From NCBI GenBank assembly GCA_013214945.1, contig JABSRT010000021.1, forward strand, positions 37,152 through 101,151: a stretch of 64,000 nt of DNA, in the 5' to 3' direction. The stretch comes from Gammaproteobacteria bacterium. Its GTDB lineage: Bacteria; Pseudomonadota; Gammaproteobacteria; Enterobacterales; Psychrobiaceae. Under the pieces are notes generated by a model that did not search any database, had not been told where the DNA came from, and saw only the letters and a list, made by a program, of their open reading frames with translations. Numbering within the stretch: position 1 is the stretch's first letter; each line of letters opens with the position of its first letter. Below, one piece after another: positions 45,931 through 57,257 of this stretch. Made by a program: the position numbers and the translations under genes.

Positions 45931-46890
45931 TTAACCTTCAGCACACTTTTTCTTATTTCGTTTAAACATTAGCCCCAGCTTTCCTTTACTGCTTAACTTT
46001 ATCTCGCTGAGCAAAGTCGCACCAATAATTAATGCCGCGCCCCACAGCTGATTGCCGGTTAAAATTTCGTTGCCGACATAGACCCCAAAAAAAGCGGCGC
46101 TGACGGGTTCCATGGTAAAAATTATCGCGGTTTTGGTCGCTGTGGTGTACTGCTGCATGTATGTTTGCACTAAAAATGCATAAACAGTCGCAAAAACAGC
46201 TGTAATCAATACTGCTTTGACAAAAGTGTAATCAAAGTTTAAATCGAAGGTCGCAGGTTCTAGGCCCAGTGAAAAGACCAATGACAGGACTGTTACCGTA
46301 ATAAATTGAAATAACACCACGATAAAAACATTGGCTTTACTGGAAAATTGCCCGGTTAGTACAATATGTAAGGCAAACATCAAGGCGCAAATTAAGACCA
46401 GTATTTCGCCAAAGCCAAAACTAAGGGTACCGCTCATGGTTAGGAAGTACAACCCGGCTAGGGCGACCAGTGTACTAATGATAATCTTTTTACTGATGTG
46501 CTGTTTAAACAGCATATAAGCTAAAAATGGCACCAAAATGACATTGAAGCCAGTGATAAAGGCAACGATAGAGCTTTTTACCGAGAGCAGACCGAAGGTT
46601 TGAGTCGCAAAACCCGCAAATAGTACCGTGCCTAAAATAACCCCATAACGAACGGCCACAAGGTCTATCGCCGGCAAATATTTATAAGCAATCACTGCCA
46701 TTAATAAGGTGGATATAAAAAATCGCCAAAATAAGAAGGCATATACCGGGACATCTGCAATGGCGTCTTGCACCATTAAAAAGGTTAAACCCCAGGCAAT
46801 GGCGGTTGTTAATAACAAAAAATCTGCTTTTAGTGCTTGAAATCTAGCTAAATTCACTTCTACTTCTCTCAACTGTTGACGGTAAACCAT
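45931..46890 (-). CDS. EamA/DMT-family transporter
   Basis: A 319-residue membrane protein with ten hydrophobic segments in two EamA repeats (DFLLLTTAIAWGLTFLMVQDA at the start of the first, ALMFALHIVLTGQFS in the second). This is the drug/metabolite transporter fold, mostly exporters of amino acids or metabolites. The N-terminal 20 residues before the first helix are unusually polar, so a later start (GTG near EVNLAR) is possible. Substrate unknown. Confidence 0.85.
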   Translation of the reverse strand: MVYRQQLREVEVNLARFQALKADFLLLTTAIAWGLTFLMVQDAIADVPVYAFLFWRFFISTLLMAVIAYKYLPAIDLVAVRYGVILGTVLFAGFATQTFGLLSVKSSIVAFITGFNVILVPFLAYMLFKQHISKKIIISTLVALAGLYFLTMSGTLSFGFGEILVLICALMFALHIVLTGQFSSKANVFIVVLFQFITVTVLSLVFSLGLEPATFDLNFDYTFVKAVLITAVFATVYAFLVQTYMQQYTTATKTAIIFTMEPVSAAFFGVYVGNEILTGNQLWGAALIIGATLLSEIKLSSKGKLGLMFKRNKKKCAEG

Positions 46891-46978
46891 TGGGCATCTT
46901 ACTGGCTAGTTCCGTTAAATTCAATCGAAGTGAGTATAAATTAACCCAGATTGAGGGTTGCTTTAGGCCGGTTACTAA

Positions 46979-47779
46979 CTAAAAGTTGTCTTTCCATTGC
47001 CGCAGTTGGGCAAAAGTCTCAACGGAGTTGGGGATGGGTTTTGTCGATGAACGAATTACAATACTGGCAATAACCGTCGCTTCTTTGGTACGTAAAAAGG
47101 GATTGGTCGCACGTTCTTGCTCGATGGTTGAGGGCACGGTAGGCTGCTTAAGCAGGCGTTGTTGCTGGCAGTAAGCAATGCGCGCCGAAATCGTTTCATT
47201 GGTCGGCTCTACAGCCTGCGCAAAATCAAGATTACTTAACGTGTATTCATGGGCGCAGTATACTTTGGTTGCGCCGGGCAGCTCGGCTAACTTTTGCAGT
47301 GACTGAGCCATCTGTTGCGGCGAGCCTTCAAATAAACGACCACAGCCGCCAGCAAATAAGGTATCACCACAAAATAGACTGTCTTGATCATAAAAGGCAA
47401 TGTGGCCTAAAGTATGACCGGGCAGGTCAAGTACTTTAAGAGTTAGCCCCAACGCCTCAATGTAAGCAATATCACCTTGTTCTAGCGCGATATCGGTTAC
47501 TGATTGCGCTTCAATTTTGGGGCCGTAGACCGTAAACGGTTGCTTGTTTAAGGCTGCATGGCTTCGTAATTGCGCGATACCGCCGATATGATCTTGATGA
47601 TGATGGGTCACCAGAACAGCCGCCAATTCTAGTTGACGCGTTGCCAATTGCGCAATCACTACGTTGGCATCACCGGGATCAACAACAACACACTGATTGC
47701 TGTCGGGGCGGGTAATTAGCCAAATGTAGTTGTCATTAAATGCGGCAATCGGGCTTACGTCATAATTGTGGCTGTTCAT
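46979..47779 (-). CDS. gloB: Hydroxyacylglutathione hydrolase (glyoxalase II)
   Basis: A 266-residue metallo-beta-lactamase-fold enzyme that hydrolyses S-lactoylglutathione to lactate and glutathione in methylglyoxal detoxification. The metal site THHHQDHIGG, the LPGHTLGH loop and the C-terminal HEYT motif are all present. It lies 12 bp after purU on the same strand, probably one transcript. Two other MBL-fold assignments were weighed, but the HEYT motif and length fit GloB. Confidence 0.93.
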   Translation of the reverse strand: MNSHNYDVSPIAAFNDNYIWLITRPDSNQCVVVDPGDANVVIAQLATRQLELAAVLVTHHHQDHIGGIAQLRSHAALNKQPFTVYGPKIEAQSVTDIALEQGDIAYIEALGLTLKVLDLPGHTLGHIAFYDQDSLFCGDTLFAGGCGRLFEGSPQQMAQSLQKLAELPGATKVYCAHEYTLSNLDFAQAVEPTNETISARIAYCQQQRLLKQPTVPSTIEQERATNPFLRTKEATVIASIVIRSSTKPIPNSVETFAQLRQWKDNF

Positions 47780-47791
47780 GGTTACCTGCTT

Positions 47792-48643
47792 TTAGTCTAA
47801 AATAACGGTTTTGTTACCGTGAATTAATATTCTGTCTTCAATATGAAGGTGCAGGCCACGGGCTAACACGAGTTTTTCAACATCTTTACCCAATCTTACC
47901 ATGTCTTCAGGTTGGGTGCGGTGACTGATCCGTGCAACGTCTTGTTCGATGATTGGGCCGGCATCTAGATGTTGCGTTACATAATGACAGGTTGCGCCAA
48001 TCAGTTTTACGCCACGCTCAAAGGCTTGGTGGTAAGGCTTAGCACCGGCGAATGAAGGTAAAAAGCTGTGATGAATATTGATAATTCGATCTTGGTATTT
48101 ATGACAGACCGATTCCGGTATTATTTGCATATAACGCGCAAGTACGATGGTATCGGCATTATGCTGGTCGATAATCTCACTCACTTTATCAAAATGAGCC
48201 TGCTTATCTTTGGTCATTGGCACATGGAAAAAAGGAATGCCATACCACTCGACAAGTTGACGTAGATCGTCATGATTAGAAATAACACAGGGAATATCGC
48301 AAACTAAGTCACCACTGTGCCAACGGTTTAAAATATCAGAAAGACAATGTGATTGCTTACTACACATCAACACCATGCGGTGAGCGATAGCGCTGTCGGT
48401 GATTTTCCATTGCATTGATAGCTCTTGCGCTAGCGGGGCAAATTTTTGCTTAAATTGTTCGAGTCCAAAAGGCAGTGAACTGGCGGTGATTTCGTTGCGC
48501 ATAAAAAACCAATTCTGATCTTTCTCAGTGTGATGATTGGCCTCTAAAATCGAACCCTGATGTTGGGCAATAAACTGACTTACTTTTGCCACAATACCTA
48601 TACTGTCTGGGCACGACACGGTTAAACGATATACTCTTTCCAC
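47792..48643 (-). CDS. purU: Formyltetrahydrofolate deformylase
   Basis: A 283-residue protein with an N-terminal ACT domain (VYRLTVSCPDSIGIVAKVSQF) and a formyltransferase-like hydrolase domain with INIHHSFLPSFAGAKPYHQA and the late DAGPIIEQD. It converts 10-formyl-THF to THF plus formate, balancing one-carbon pools. Followed by gloB. ACT regulation by methionine/glycine is known for E. coli PurU; it is not visible here beyond the domain. Confidence 0.95.
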   Translation of the reverse strand: MERVYRLTVSCPDSIGIVAKVSQFIAQHQGSILEANHHTEKDQNWFFMRNEITASSLPFGLEQFKQKFAPLAQELSMQWKITDSAIAHRMVLMCSKQSHCLSDILNRWHSGDLVCDIPCVISNHDDLRQLVEWYGIPFFHVPMTKDKQAHFDKVSEIIDQHNADTIVLARYMQIIPESVCHKYQDRIINIHHSFLPSFAGAKPYHQAFERGVKLIGATCHYVTQHLDAGPIIEQDVARISHRTQPEDMVRLGKDVEKLVLARGLHLHIEDRILIHGNKTVILD

Positions 48644-48898
48644 TGTTGCTCTTACCTATTAATTAATGACTTAAATGACCCTAGCATCTTAGGTCAAAGC
48701 GGTCATCATGCCAACGACAATTTTAGTAATGATTAGGCCAATGGCTAAAATTGTGATTAACGCTGGTGTTATTGAGTTAAGTTGAGTAGCTTGGTTAAAA
48801 TAACCGCATTTTTGGCGTGTTACGGATACGGTCATTAATCCGGATTGGTATAATAATTAATGGCTTTAAAATGACGCCTTTAAAATAATGGTTTGATA

Positions 48899-49159
48899 AT
48901 GACAACCGCGATAAATGATCAATTACAGTTATTTGATATTGAAAACCCTTGCATCAAAGTGTGCGAGGTCAACAATCGTGGGTATTGTCAAGGCTGTATG
49001 CGTAGCCGTGAGGAGCGTTTTCATTGGCATCAGTTAAATGATTCGACCAAAAGCAAGGTGCTTAAATTATGTCAGCTGCGACGTCGTCGTCAGGTGCGTG
49101 ATAAAGCCAGAAAACAACAGGCTGAGGACAAGGGACCAGAAAATTTGTCTCTGTTCTAA
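48899..49159 (+). CDS. DUF1289 family small protein
   Basis: An 86-residue protein with the DUF1289 Cys pattern NPCIKVCEV…GYCQGCMRSREE, followed by a basic C-terminal tail (RRRRQVRDKARKQQ). The four closely spaced cysteines suggest metal or Fe-S binding. ATG 48899 is preferred over an in-frame TTG at 48893. The function of the family is not established. Confidence 0.85.
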   Translation: MTTAINDQLQLFDIENPCIKVCEVNNRGYCQGCMRSREERFHWHQLNDSTKSKVLKLCQLRRRRQVRDKARKQQAEDKGPENLSLF

Positions 49160-49228
49160 CCCTGTCCTGAACTTGCGCCTGTTGGTGTAAAATAGTCATT
49201 GAGCCGTTATTGAATTGTCATTGAGTAT

Positions 49229-49972
49229 TTATTTCGGTTGGGCGTCGATTGACTCACCCGTTACCTTGGCGCTTTCATCGGCCATTAAAAACAAATATGG
49301 TGCCATAATATCACGTGGCGATTTAAGTAAGCTGGCGTTCTCGCCTGGGAAAGCCCGTGCGCGCATTTGGGTGCTGGTCGCACCTGGGTTGATACAGTTA
49401 ACTCGCACTGGGGTGTTTTCTAATTCATCGGCCAAGGTTTGCATCATGCCTTCTGTTGCAAATTTAGAAATGGCGTAGGCGCCCCAGTAAGCACGACCTT
49501 TTCGACCCACGCTGCTCGTGGTAAAGATAACAGAGCTGTGAACTGATTTTTTCAGTAGCGGTAGTAGTGCTTTGGTCATCGTAAACGCGGCAGTTACATT
49601 TACCTTCATGACATCGTCAAAACTGCTTTGTTCTATTTGCTCAAAAGGCGATAACACGGTTAATATCGCGGCATTATGCAAAACACCATCTAAACGCTTA
49701 AATTGCTGTTCGATGGTATCGGTCATGTCGATATAATGTTGTTCGGTAGCACCTTTAAGATCTAGCGGTACTATTGCAGGCTCAGGGTGACCCGCTGCGA
49801 CTATTTGATCGTACACACTTTCTAACTTACTGACTGTCTTACCGAGCAAGATGACGGTGGCGCCTTGCTCAGCATATGACAACGCTGCTTGACGCCCAAT
49901 GCCGTCTCCTGCACCCGTTACTAATATCACCTTAGATTTTAGTGCATTTGCTTTAATTGAAAGGTTTAACAT
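49229..49972 (-). CDS. yciK: SDR-family oxidoreductase YciK
   Basis: A 247-residue short-chain dehydrogenase with the NAD(P)-binding TGAGDGIGR, the NAAIL strand, catalytic Ser in TTSSVGRKGR and the YAISK Tyr/Lys pair. Length and the N-terminal sequence match YciK, which in enterobacteria lies near topA/cysB. The physiological substrate is not known. Confidence 0.88.
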   Translation of the reverse strand: MLNLSIKANALKSKVILVTGAGDGIGRQAALSYAEQGATVILLGKTVSKLESVYDQIVAAGHPEPAIVPLDLKGATEQHYIDMTDTIEQQFKRLDGVLHNAAILTVLSPFEQIEQSSFDDVMKVNVTAAFTMTKALLPLLKKSVHSSVIFTTSSVGRKGRAYWGAYAISKFATEGMMQTLADELENTPVRVNCINPGATSTQMRARAFPGENASLLKSPRDIMAPYLFLMADESAKVTGESIDAQPK

Positions 49973-50229
49973 GGAATGTCCTAATAAAAAAAGATTAGAG
50001 CTTTTTGTCTAAATATAACTCAACTTTCAATAAGTTATTTAAATATCTATTAAAAAACAATATCTTTGAGAGCTGTAAAACCTTCAAAATTGATAGATTA
50101 ATCAGATTCTTTAGGTTAAGTTGAATACTATCTGTACATATTTCATAAAGATACCACTCGATATAAGGGCTATTCTATCAAGCTTGACACGAGATTAAAC
50201 AATAATAATTAAAGTAAATAGGGAAATGT

Positions 50230-52644
50230 ATGAAAAAATTACTACTGAGTGTTTCTATTGCCAGTGTCCTTGGTTTAGCGGGCTGTAGCGGTGATGAATC
50301 AATCGCCGAAATTAAGCAGCAAGTAGAGGACGCAGGGGGTGTGCAACAGCCTGCTTCACGGATTATATTTGATCCATCTGGGGGAAACCTATCAGTACCA
50401 AATGACTTACTGTTTAAAGATACTACAGACGGTACGTTGTTTTTACCTGGTGAGAAAGATGCTACTGGTGTAGCGTTAGCTGCTCCTGATTATACCGACC
50501 CGAGCATTGCACTTGGCGCGTTAGATGGGTGGTCAACCACTTCGGCTTTTTCGGTTGATGTTGCTATGGGTGCTGCTGGTGTTACTCTTGCTCCTGCAGC
50601 CTTTGCACAAGCTGGAGCCGTCCGTTTATTTGAAGTCAACTTAGGCGGCCTTTTATCACCGGTTGCAGATTGTAATACAGTTGCTTCTCTTCACTTGTGT
50701 GGTGATATTGTACAAGAGTTAGAGTATGGTCAAACGGGCGACTTTATTGCTGCGCCTAGTGACAAGAAGATAGTTATTATGCCAATGAAACCTTTCAAAG
50801 CTTCGCAAGGTTATTTATTAGTATTAACTAATAATATAGAAGACAGCGAAGGTAACGCGTTACGCGGTTCGTCTACTTATGAAACCGTGCGAACAGATAT
50901 AACAACCATGCCATTACCTTTGCCATCGCAACTTGGTTTGCAATCTATAATCAATTCTTATGAAGCTGGCGCCGTTGCTGCAAGTGATTTAGACCAAGAT
51001 AGCATCATTTATACCGCCGCTTTCACCACTCAATCGGTCGTTGACGTGTTTGAAACAACGAAGTTCTTGATGGTAAATCCACTAGCTTCTCCATCATATA
51101 CATCATACAAACCGAGCATTTCGGCAGCTCCAGAAATCGGTACTTCACCTGCACCATCAATTTCTATTGCCGCCGTCGACTATTATACTGCGAGCTTAAC
51201 TGTACCATTTTACGGTGAATGTTCGAAAAGTGCTTGTCTAGGCCTCAATGATGAAAACGAGACTGTCGCATTAATTAATGGCCGTTGGCAAGCGGCAAGT
51301 GAAAGTCCGGTTGCACAAGCAATGATGGTCACTGATACAGCCAGACACTTAACACGCTTTAACCCCGTGCCCGCTGTACAGAGTATTGAAGATATTCCAG
51401 TTCAAATTACGATCCCTAAAATTGGCACCAAGCCAGACGCCGGTTGGCCAGTTGTTATTGCCATGCATGGTTTAGGAGGAGGCAAAGAGTCAACGTTAGC
51501 CTATGCTAATGCCTACGCTGCTGCGGGAATTGCGACAATTGCGATTGATATGCCTTTACACGGTGAGCGCTCGTTTGGTTTCGGTGCTGGTAGTACAGGA
51601 GGTTACCTTGTAACTGCCACTAATGTCGCCTATGGTTCATTAATCGGTCAACCAACAGCATTTACTGACGGCGATACTTTAGCTTTCATTAATGTTGGCA
51701 GTCCGTTAACAGTGCGCGATAATTTCCGTCAAGCTATTTTAGACAACCTTGCACTGCGTTTAGCACTGAACTCAATGCCTGATATAGCAGGTATATCTGA
51801 TACCTTAGATGCTACAAAAGTTAGTATTCAAGGATTGAGCTTAGGGGGGATTGTTGGCACGAGCGTGGCCACTTACGCCAACTCAGGTTTGTTTAATCCT
51901 GCGACGAAAGAGCTGCTAGCTGTACCTAATTATTTTGCGCTTACGAATGCTGCTTTAGTCGCACCAGCAGGAGGATTGGCGGGCTCATTTGCTGGCTCAT
52001 CAGCTTTTTCACCAGTATTGTTTAACACCATTGTCGCTACCGATGACTTCCAAGAATTGGTTGATGCTGCTAATACCCAAGGCCATGCTGAAGGTACGTC
52101 GGATTATAATGACGTTGTACGGGCAGAGTACGGCAAGTTCATACCATCATTTGCTTTTGCAATTCAAACCGCGGTTGACTCCATTGACCCAATTAACTAT
52201 GGCGCGGCATTAGCGGCATCAGAAATACCGGTTCAGGTCATTGAAATTGTGGGGGATGGGGCTGATAATTTGTCTGATCAAACATTACCAAATCGCGTTT
52301 TACAACTGCCATTGCCTAACTTAGACCCATTGCCTATCCCATTCCTGCTGTCAGGTACTGAACCATTGATTGCTAGTTTAGGGTTGGATTGTGTTGATAG
52401 TATGACCACTGGTGCAACGTCTGGAGTCGTGCGTTTTACCAAAGGACATCACAGTTCATTAGGTGACTCGCGTGAACAAACTGGTATTACTGAGGATTTG
52501 GGTTTTGCACTACTAGCCACTATGGAAATGCAAGCACAGGTAGCTAGTTTTGCCGCGACTGGTTTTGTTGATTCAATGACTGAGACTGTCACTAGTAGAA
52601 TCACAGTTACTAATGATGACGTAGTAAAAGCTTGTGCCCCTTAA
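50230..52644 (+). CDS. VolA/Pla-1-type surface lipase (lysophospholipase) lipoprotein
   Basis: An 804-residue lipoprotein. The lipobox is LAGC (Cys19). The N-terminal region reads SRIIFDPSGGNLSVPNDLLF, as in the bacterial virulence-factor lipase N-domain. A C-terminal alpha/beta hydrolase follows with nucleophile elbow GLSLGG (Ser537 approximately) and a late catalytic-His candidate GHHSSLGD. VolA of Vibrio cholerae, the named relative, is an outer-membrane surface-exposed lysophospholipase that scavenges fatty acids. Same architecture here; a strong terminator follows at 52702. A FadR-type site was not searched for. Confidence 0.87.
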   Translation: MKKLLLSVSIASVLGLAGCSGDESIAEIKQQVEDAGGVQQPASRIIFDPSGGNLSVPNDLLFKDTTDGTLFLPGEKDATGVALAAPDYTDPSIALGALDGWSTTSAFSVDVAMGAAGVTLAPAAFAQAGAVRLFEVNLGGLLSPVADCNTVASLHLCGDIVQELEYGQTGDFIAAPSDKKIVIMPMKPFKASQGYLLVLTNNIEDSEGNALRGSSTYETVRTDITTMPLPLPSQLGLQSIINSYEAGAVAASDLDQDSIIYTAAFTTQSVVDVFETTKFLMVNPLASPSYTSYKPSISAAPEIGTSPAPSISIAAVDYYTASLTVPFYGECSKSACLGLNDENETVALINGRWQAASESPVAQAMMVTDTARHLTRFNPVPAVQSIEDIPVQITIPKIGTKPDAGWPVVIAMHGLGGGKESTLAYANAYAAAGIATIAIDMPLHGERSFGFGAGSTGGYLVTATNVAYGSLIGQPTAFTDGDTLAFINVGSPLTVRDNFRQAILDNLALRLALNSMPDIAGISDTLDATKVSIQGLSLGGIVGTSVATYANSGLFNPATKELLAVPNYFALTNAALVAPAGGLAGSFAGSSAFSPVLFNTIVATDDFQELVDAANTQGHAEGTSDYNDVVRAEYGKFIPSFAFAIQTAVDSIDPINYGAALAASEIPVQVIEIVGDGADNLSDQTLPNRVLQLPLPNLDPLPIPFLLSGTEPLIASLGLDCVDSMTTGATSGVVRFTKGHHSSLGDSREQTGITEDLGFALLATMEMQAQVASFAATGFVDSMTETVTSRITVTNDDVVKACAP

Positions 52645-52701
52645 GTAATAAAGAAAATGCGTGTTAGCTGTCGCGATACAGTAAGTTGCAGCTAGTACAA
52701 C

Positions 52702-52738
52702 AAAAAAGCCCAATCAATTTTCATTGATTGGGCTTTTT
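52702..52738. terminator. Convergent terminator
   Basis: AAAAAGCCCAATCAA and TTGATTGGGCTTTTT form a 15-bp stem with a six-base loop, with A- and T-runs on both sides. It terminates the lipase gene (+) and the ackA-pta-lipoprotein unit (-). Confidence 0.92.
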
Positions 52739-52762
52739 ATTACGCTGTAATTAGCGATTTTT

Positions 52763-53197
52763 TTAAGACTTAGATATCCGCTTAACTTTCCAGCGGCCAT
52801 CTTGATGAGTCATTAATAAAAAACGATCATCGGCGACAATGCCACCATTAACCTTGCCACGAATGTGCAATTCAACCGTTAGATCCTTGCGGGTCTTGCG
52901 AAAGAAATCGCCGCCAACATCTGACACCTCAATCGTTGCTTTATTCAGTGACAAGTCCATGACATGACGCTGGATCATTTTTATGCTGCGATAATGGCCA
53001 ACGATATCGGCAATTTTCTTAGTCGAATGCGACTTAATCGTTTTGATGTCTTTTTGATTGTAGACCGCATCAACAAATTCCTTGGCAACTTGCTCAGGTA
53101 ACATGATTGATTCTTTATCGCCACAAGCTGTGACGCCAATAGCGAGCGCCACAATGAGGCCTTTACGTAATATTTTTAGGTATTTATTAGTTTGCAT
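52763..53197 (-). CDS. Small lipoprotein with DUF4878-like fold
   Basis: A 144-residue protein with signal peptide and lipobox VTAC (Cys25). The mature part ([32 protein letters not shown]…DGRWKVKR) resembles the NTF2-like DUF4878 lipoproteins. Its start lies inside the 3' end of pta (11-bp overlap), so it is probably the last gene of the ackA-pta transcript. The ribosome site would lie inside pta. Function is unknown. Confidence 0.75.
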   Translation of the reverse strand: MQTNKYLKILRKGLIVALAIGVTACGDKESIMLPEQVAKEFVDAVYNQKDIKTIKSHSTKKIADIVGHYRSIKMIQRHVMDLSLNKATIEVSDVGGDFFRKTRKDLTVELHIRGKVNGGIVADDRFLLMTHQDGRWKVKRISKS

Positions 53198-55325
53198 TTT
53201 GCTCGGCTTGTTTACTTTGAATTGCGGTTAAAGCAATAGTGTAAACAATATCATCTACTAATGCACCTCTAGAGAGATCATTTACCGGCTTACGCATGCC
53301 TTGCAGCATTGGACCAATACTGATTAGATCGGCACTTCGTTGCACAGCTTTGTAGGTAGTATTACCGGTATTTAAATCTGGGAAAATAAATACATTCGCT
53401 TCACCGGCCACTGGGCTGTTCGGTGCTTTTGACGCAGCGACATTTTTCATCACTGCAGCATCGTACTGCAGAGGTCCGTCAATAATTAAATCGGGACGAC
53501 GCTCTTTTGCGATTTTGGTCGCTTCACGTACTTTTTCAACATCAGAACCGGTACCAGAAGTACCCGTTGAGTAACTGATCATGGCCACTTTAGGTTGAAT
53601 GCCAAAGGCTAGGGCTGAATCAGCCGATTGAATTGCAATCTCTGCTAGTTGCTCAGCGGTAGGATCTGGATTGATCGCACAGTCACCATAAACATAAACT
53701 TGTTCTGGTAACAGCATAAAGAAGATTGATGAAACTAAACTTGAGCCTGGGGCTGTTTTAACCAACTGCAACGGCGGACGTATCGTGTTGGCTGTGGTGT
53801 GAATGGCGCCGGAAACTAGCCCATCGACTTCATTTTGCGCTAGCATCATTGACGCTAATACTACATTGTCTTTAAGCTGTTCACGGGCGACGACGCTGGT
53901 TAGGCCTTTGTGTTCACGTAGCTTAACCATAGGCTCAATGTAACGCTCGCGTACTGATTGTGGATCAACAATAGTAACACCACTACCAATTTCTACACCT
54001 TGCTGCTTAGCAATTAATGAAATTGTTTCAGCGTTGCCCAATAAAATACAGTTAGCAATATTACGCTGAGCACAAATTGTGGCGGCTTTAATAGTACGTG
54101 GTTCTTCACCTTCAGGCAGTACAACTGTCTTTTTAGCTCGGCGCGCCATTTCAGTTAATTGATAACGGAAAGCGGCAGGAGACAAGCGGCGTTGCCGACT
54201 AGACACTTGAGTTAGAGTACTAATCCAGTGCTTATCAATATGACTGGCCATAAATTCTTGCACTTGAAGAATACGCTCGTCGTCATCAACTGGAACTTCG
54301 TGATTAAAGTTTTGTAAGTTGATTGAAGTTTGCCATGTGTTGGTTTCAACTAACAAAATGGGTAAACCAGTCGCCATTGCTTGTTGACATAACGCCATTA
54401 CAGCGGCTTCTGGCTCATAATCATTGGTGAGTAGTAAAGCACCAACCTTGACGCCATTCATTGCGGCTAAACATGCAGAGACAATAACATCAGAGCGGTC
54501 ACCTGAGGCGACCAATAATTTGTCCGCGACAAAATTCTCAACCATGTTAGGAATACTGCGTGCGCAGAAACTGGTACTGCGTAAACGTCGGGTATGTATT
54601 TCACCCTCGTTTAATACCTTAGCATCAAGGTGTCGACATAAATCAATCACGCGTGGCGCGATGATATTCTCATTCCATGGCACATAACCTAAAACGCGAA
54701 TTGGGCTGCGACCAAACAACTGGAATACTTCCATTTGTTTTTGCTGATTGTTGCTTTTTGTGCCGGCTAAATCAGGTCGAATCACGCCATTGGCATCAAT
54801 CGGTGCATTGATTTGATTTACGATACAACCCAAAATTCGTTCTGAGTCGGTGCCGCCAAAGCTTTGGCATGCAATTTCGATTCGTTCTTTTTGTTGAATT
54901 GCATTGTCGCTACCAGGTGAAGTAACAAAAACAACTTCAGCGTCTAACGCACGCGCAATATCATTGTTAAGGCTGCTCGAAAACTGGTGCTTTCGGCTCG
55001 GCACTAGGCCTTCAATAATTAAAATATCATTATTGAGCAGAGCTTTGTTTGCCCGTTCGACAATTTCTTCAAGCAAGGTATCTGCTTGATCGTTACTCAT
55101 TAAACCAGCAACGTAGGCCGAGCTAAAAGGCTGTGGCGGTTTAATATTAGGGTTTTTACCAATAATAGCGGTAGAGCGTTCGCAGCCATTGTCGCTCGGT
55201 TGTGCTACTGGTTTAAAAAAGTTTACCTTAACGCCATGGCGTTCCAGCGCATGGACTAATCCGAGACTAACAGAGGTTAAACCAACACCTGAACAGACTG
55301 GGACTAACATAATAGTTCTTGCCAT
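53187..55325 (-). CDS. pta: Phosphate acetyltransferase
   Basis: A 712-residue long-type Pta, matching enterobacterial length. An N-terminal DRTGG/BioD-like P-loop-fold regulatory region ([23 protein letters not shown]) precedes the C-terminal PTA_PTB catalytic domain ([14 protein letters not shown]…[16 protein letters not shown]…). It converts acetyl-CoA and phosphate to acetyl phosphate. Two bases separate it from the ackA stop; the pair is one operon. Confidence 0.96.
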   Translation of the reverse strand: MARTIMLVPVCSGVGLTSVSLGLVHALERHGVKVNFFKPVAQPSDNGCERSTAIIGKNPNIKPPQPFSSAYVAGLMSNDQADTLLEEIVERANKALLNNDILIIEGLVPSRKHQFSSSLNNDIARALDAEVVFVTSPGSDNAIQQKERIEIACQSFGGTDSERILGCIVNQINAPIDANGVIRPDLAGTKSNNQQKQMEVFQLFGRSPIRVLGYVPWNENIIAPRVIDLCRHLDAKVLNEGEIHTRRLRSTSFCARSIPNMVENFVADKLLVASGDRSDVIVSACLAAMNGVKVGALLLTNDYEPEAAVMALCQQAMATGLPILLVETNTWQTSINLQNFNHEVPVDDDERILQVQEFMASHIDKHWISTLTQVSSRQRRLSPAAFRYQLTEMARRAKKTVVLPEGEEPRTIKAATICAQRNIANCILLGNAETISLIAKQQGVEIGSGVTIVDPQSVRERYIEPMVKLREHKGLTSVVAREQLKDNVVLASMMLAQNEVDGLVSGAIHTTANTIRPPLQLVKTAPGSSLVSSIFFMLLPEQVYVYGDCAINPDPTAEQLAEIAIQSADSALAFGIQPKVAMISYSTGTSGTGSDVEKVREATKIAKERRPDLIIDGPLQYDAAVMKNVAASKAPNSPVAGEANVFIFPDLNTGNTTYKAVQRSADLISIGPMLQGMRKPVNDLSRGALVDDIVYTIALTAIQSKQAEQNAN

Positions 55326-55327
55326 GA

Positions 55328-56530
55328 TTATTGCTCCAACGTTGCGATTAAGCTGATAGCATCTTGAGCGATAACCAGTTCTTCATCGGTTGGAATAACG
55401 ATGGCTTTCGGGCCTGTTGGACCATTGATAAACCCAGCATTACCAAAACGAGCATCAAGATTTGCTTGTTTGTCGACTGTAAAGCCAAAGATCTTAAGTA
55501 ATGATAAAACTTTGGCGCGAATTACGTCTGAATTCTCACCAATGCCACCAGTAAAGACGACAGCGTCTAGCTCACCTAATGGTACGGTATAAGATGCGAT
55601 ATATTTAGCTAACCGATAACAGAAAATATCAAGGGCCAGTTGCGCGCCTGCATGACCTTGTTCTGCTGCTTCTTCGATTAAACGACAATCGTTAGATAGC
55701 TCAGAGATACCTAGTAGGCCACTTTTCTTGTTAAATAACTCGGTAACTTGGCTTTGATCATAGTTCAATTGTTCGATCAAGTAGTTATTAATTGCAGGAT
55801 CAAGGTCGCCACAACGTGTGCCCATCACCAAACCTTCAAGTGGGGTAAAGCCCATGCTGGTATCGACACTTAGGCCATTTGCAATGGCTGTAACACTAGC
55901 GCCGTTACCAAGGTGGGCACAAATAATATTGGTTTGATTAACTGGCTTGTTAAGCATTTTTGCAGCTTGACCGCTAATGTAGAAATGGCTAGTACCATGA
56001 AAGCCGTAGCGACGGATGCCGTTCTTCTTATATAACTCATAAGGTAGCGCATATAAATAAGCATGAGCAGGAATAGTTTGGTGATACGCGGTGTCAAATA
56101 CTGCAACTTGTGGCAACGTTGGAAATGCAAGAATAGCCGCATTAATACCGACAATATTGGCAGGGTTATGCAATGGCGCCAACTGCGAAACTTGTTCTAT
56201 CTCTGCGATAATTTCAGGGTTAATTAACGCTGATGTTTTAAACTTCTCACCACCGTGTACGACACGATGACCAACCGCCACAATGCGATCGTCTAAACCG
56301 TATTCTTTCAACTGAGCCACTAAGGTATCAATCGCACTTTGGTGCATAGCACCGGCGCCTAATTTAATAGTCTCTTTGTTGCCATTATATTTAATTTTAA
56401 TAAAAGGGCTGTCTGAGCCTAATGAATCAGCTAAGCCAGAAAGGATTTGTTGTTCAGTTTTGCTATCAACTAATGCGAATTTCAGCGAAGAACTACCGCA
56501 GTTTAGAACGAAAACAAGTGAGTTTGTCAT
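55328..56530 (-). CDS. ackA: Acetate kinase
   Basis: A 400-residue ASKHA-fold kinase. N-terminal [16 protein letters not shown], then [21 protein letters not shown] and [19 protein letters not shown] are the family signatures; FTGGIGENS is the late adenosine site. It interconverts acetyl phosphate/ADP and acetate/ATP. First gene of ackA-pta-lipoprotein; divergent from yfbV as in E. coli. Confidence 0.97.
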   Translation of the reverse strand: MTNSLVFVLNCGSSSLKFALVDSKTEQQILSGLADSLGSDSPFIKIKYNGNKETIKLGAGAMHQSAIDTLVAQLKEYGLDDRIVAVGHRVVHGGEKFKTSALINPEIIAEIEQVSQLAPLHNPANIVGINAAILAFPTLPQVAVFDTAYHQTIPAHAYLYALPYELYKKNGIRRYGFHGTSHFYISGQAAKMLNKPVNQTNIICAHLGNGASVTAIANGLSVDTSMGFTPLEGLVMGTRCGDLDPAINNYLIEQLNYDQSQVTELFNKKSGLLGISELSNDCRLIEEAAEQGHAGAQLALDIFCYRLAKYIASYTVPLGELDAVVFTGGIGENSDVIRAKVLSLLKIFGFTVDKQANLDARFGNAGFINGPTGPKAIVIPTDEELVIAQDAISLIATLEQ

Positions 56531-56819
56531 TTATGCTACCAAATTGTGTTGTATGCAATCATAATTAATAAAAGTGCTATCGCGTGAACTATTACACGTT
56601 ATTAGGACTAAAATTAATGAAGATTGGAATTACTAGAAGTTACCAGTTAATCTTATTAAAAGTGAAAAAAATGAATTGTCGCGCTTAAAACAGATATAGT
56701 ACAATTATACTAATTGTTTTGGGTTTGATATAGGCGCTAGCCGTAAAATTATGACGTTGGCATCACAAAAGCTCATTTTTTTAGCATATCGTATAGTTTT
56801 TACCCGTTGAGGATACATA

Positions 56820-57257
56820 ATGACTGAATTAGTTAAGTTAATTGCTCTTGGGCGTAAATATCAAAAACTGTGGCCGATTAAAGGTGAGCTTAGTGTCATT
56901 TTTAAAGAGCCGAAAATTATCACTCTATGTCTATTAGTGCAAAAAACCGCGCCAGCAATTGCTTGCCTTTCTTTCGTCGCTCAGTTTACTTACTTTGGCG
57001 CTGATGTGATCCCGCGTGCTTTAGCGATGTCATTACTCATTGTTAGCATGCCTTATCAAGGTCTTATTTGGTTGGGGCATAGATCTCAACAACCGTTGTC
57101 TCATAACTTGATTAACTGGTGCAGCGAAATTCGCACCCAGATGGTTAACGCCGGTATGTATGTTAAACCGGTCACGTCTAAGGCGAGTTATATGGATATG
57201 GCTCAGCTGCTAAATGATGCTTACGCGAAATTAAATAAAGCCTTTCAATTACCTTAA
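56820..57257 (+). CDS. yfbV: UPF0208 membrane protein YfbV
   Basis: A 145-residue protein with two hydrophobic segments (AIACLSFVAQFTYFG and ALAMSLLIVSMPYQGLIWLG) and the family phrases YQKLWPIKGEL and EIRTQMVNAG. In E. coli YfbV takes part in terminus-macrodomain insulation, and the gene sits divergent to ackA as here. The position supports the assignment. Confidence 0.93.
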   Translation: MTELVKLIALGRKYQKLWPIKGELSVIFKEPKIITLCLLVQKTAPAIACLSFVAQFTYFGADVIPRALAMSLLIVSMPYQGLIWLGHRSQQPLSHNLINWCSEIRTQMVNAGMYVKPVTSKASYMDMAQLLNDAYAKLNKAFQLP

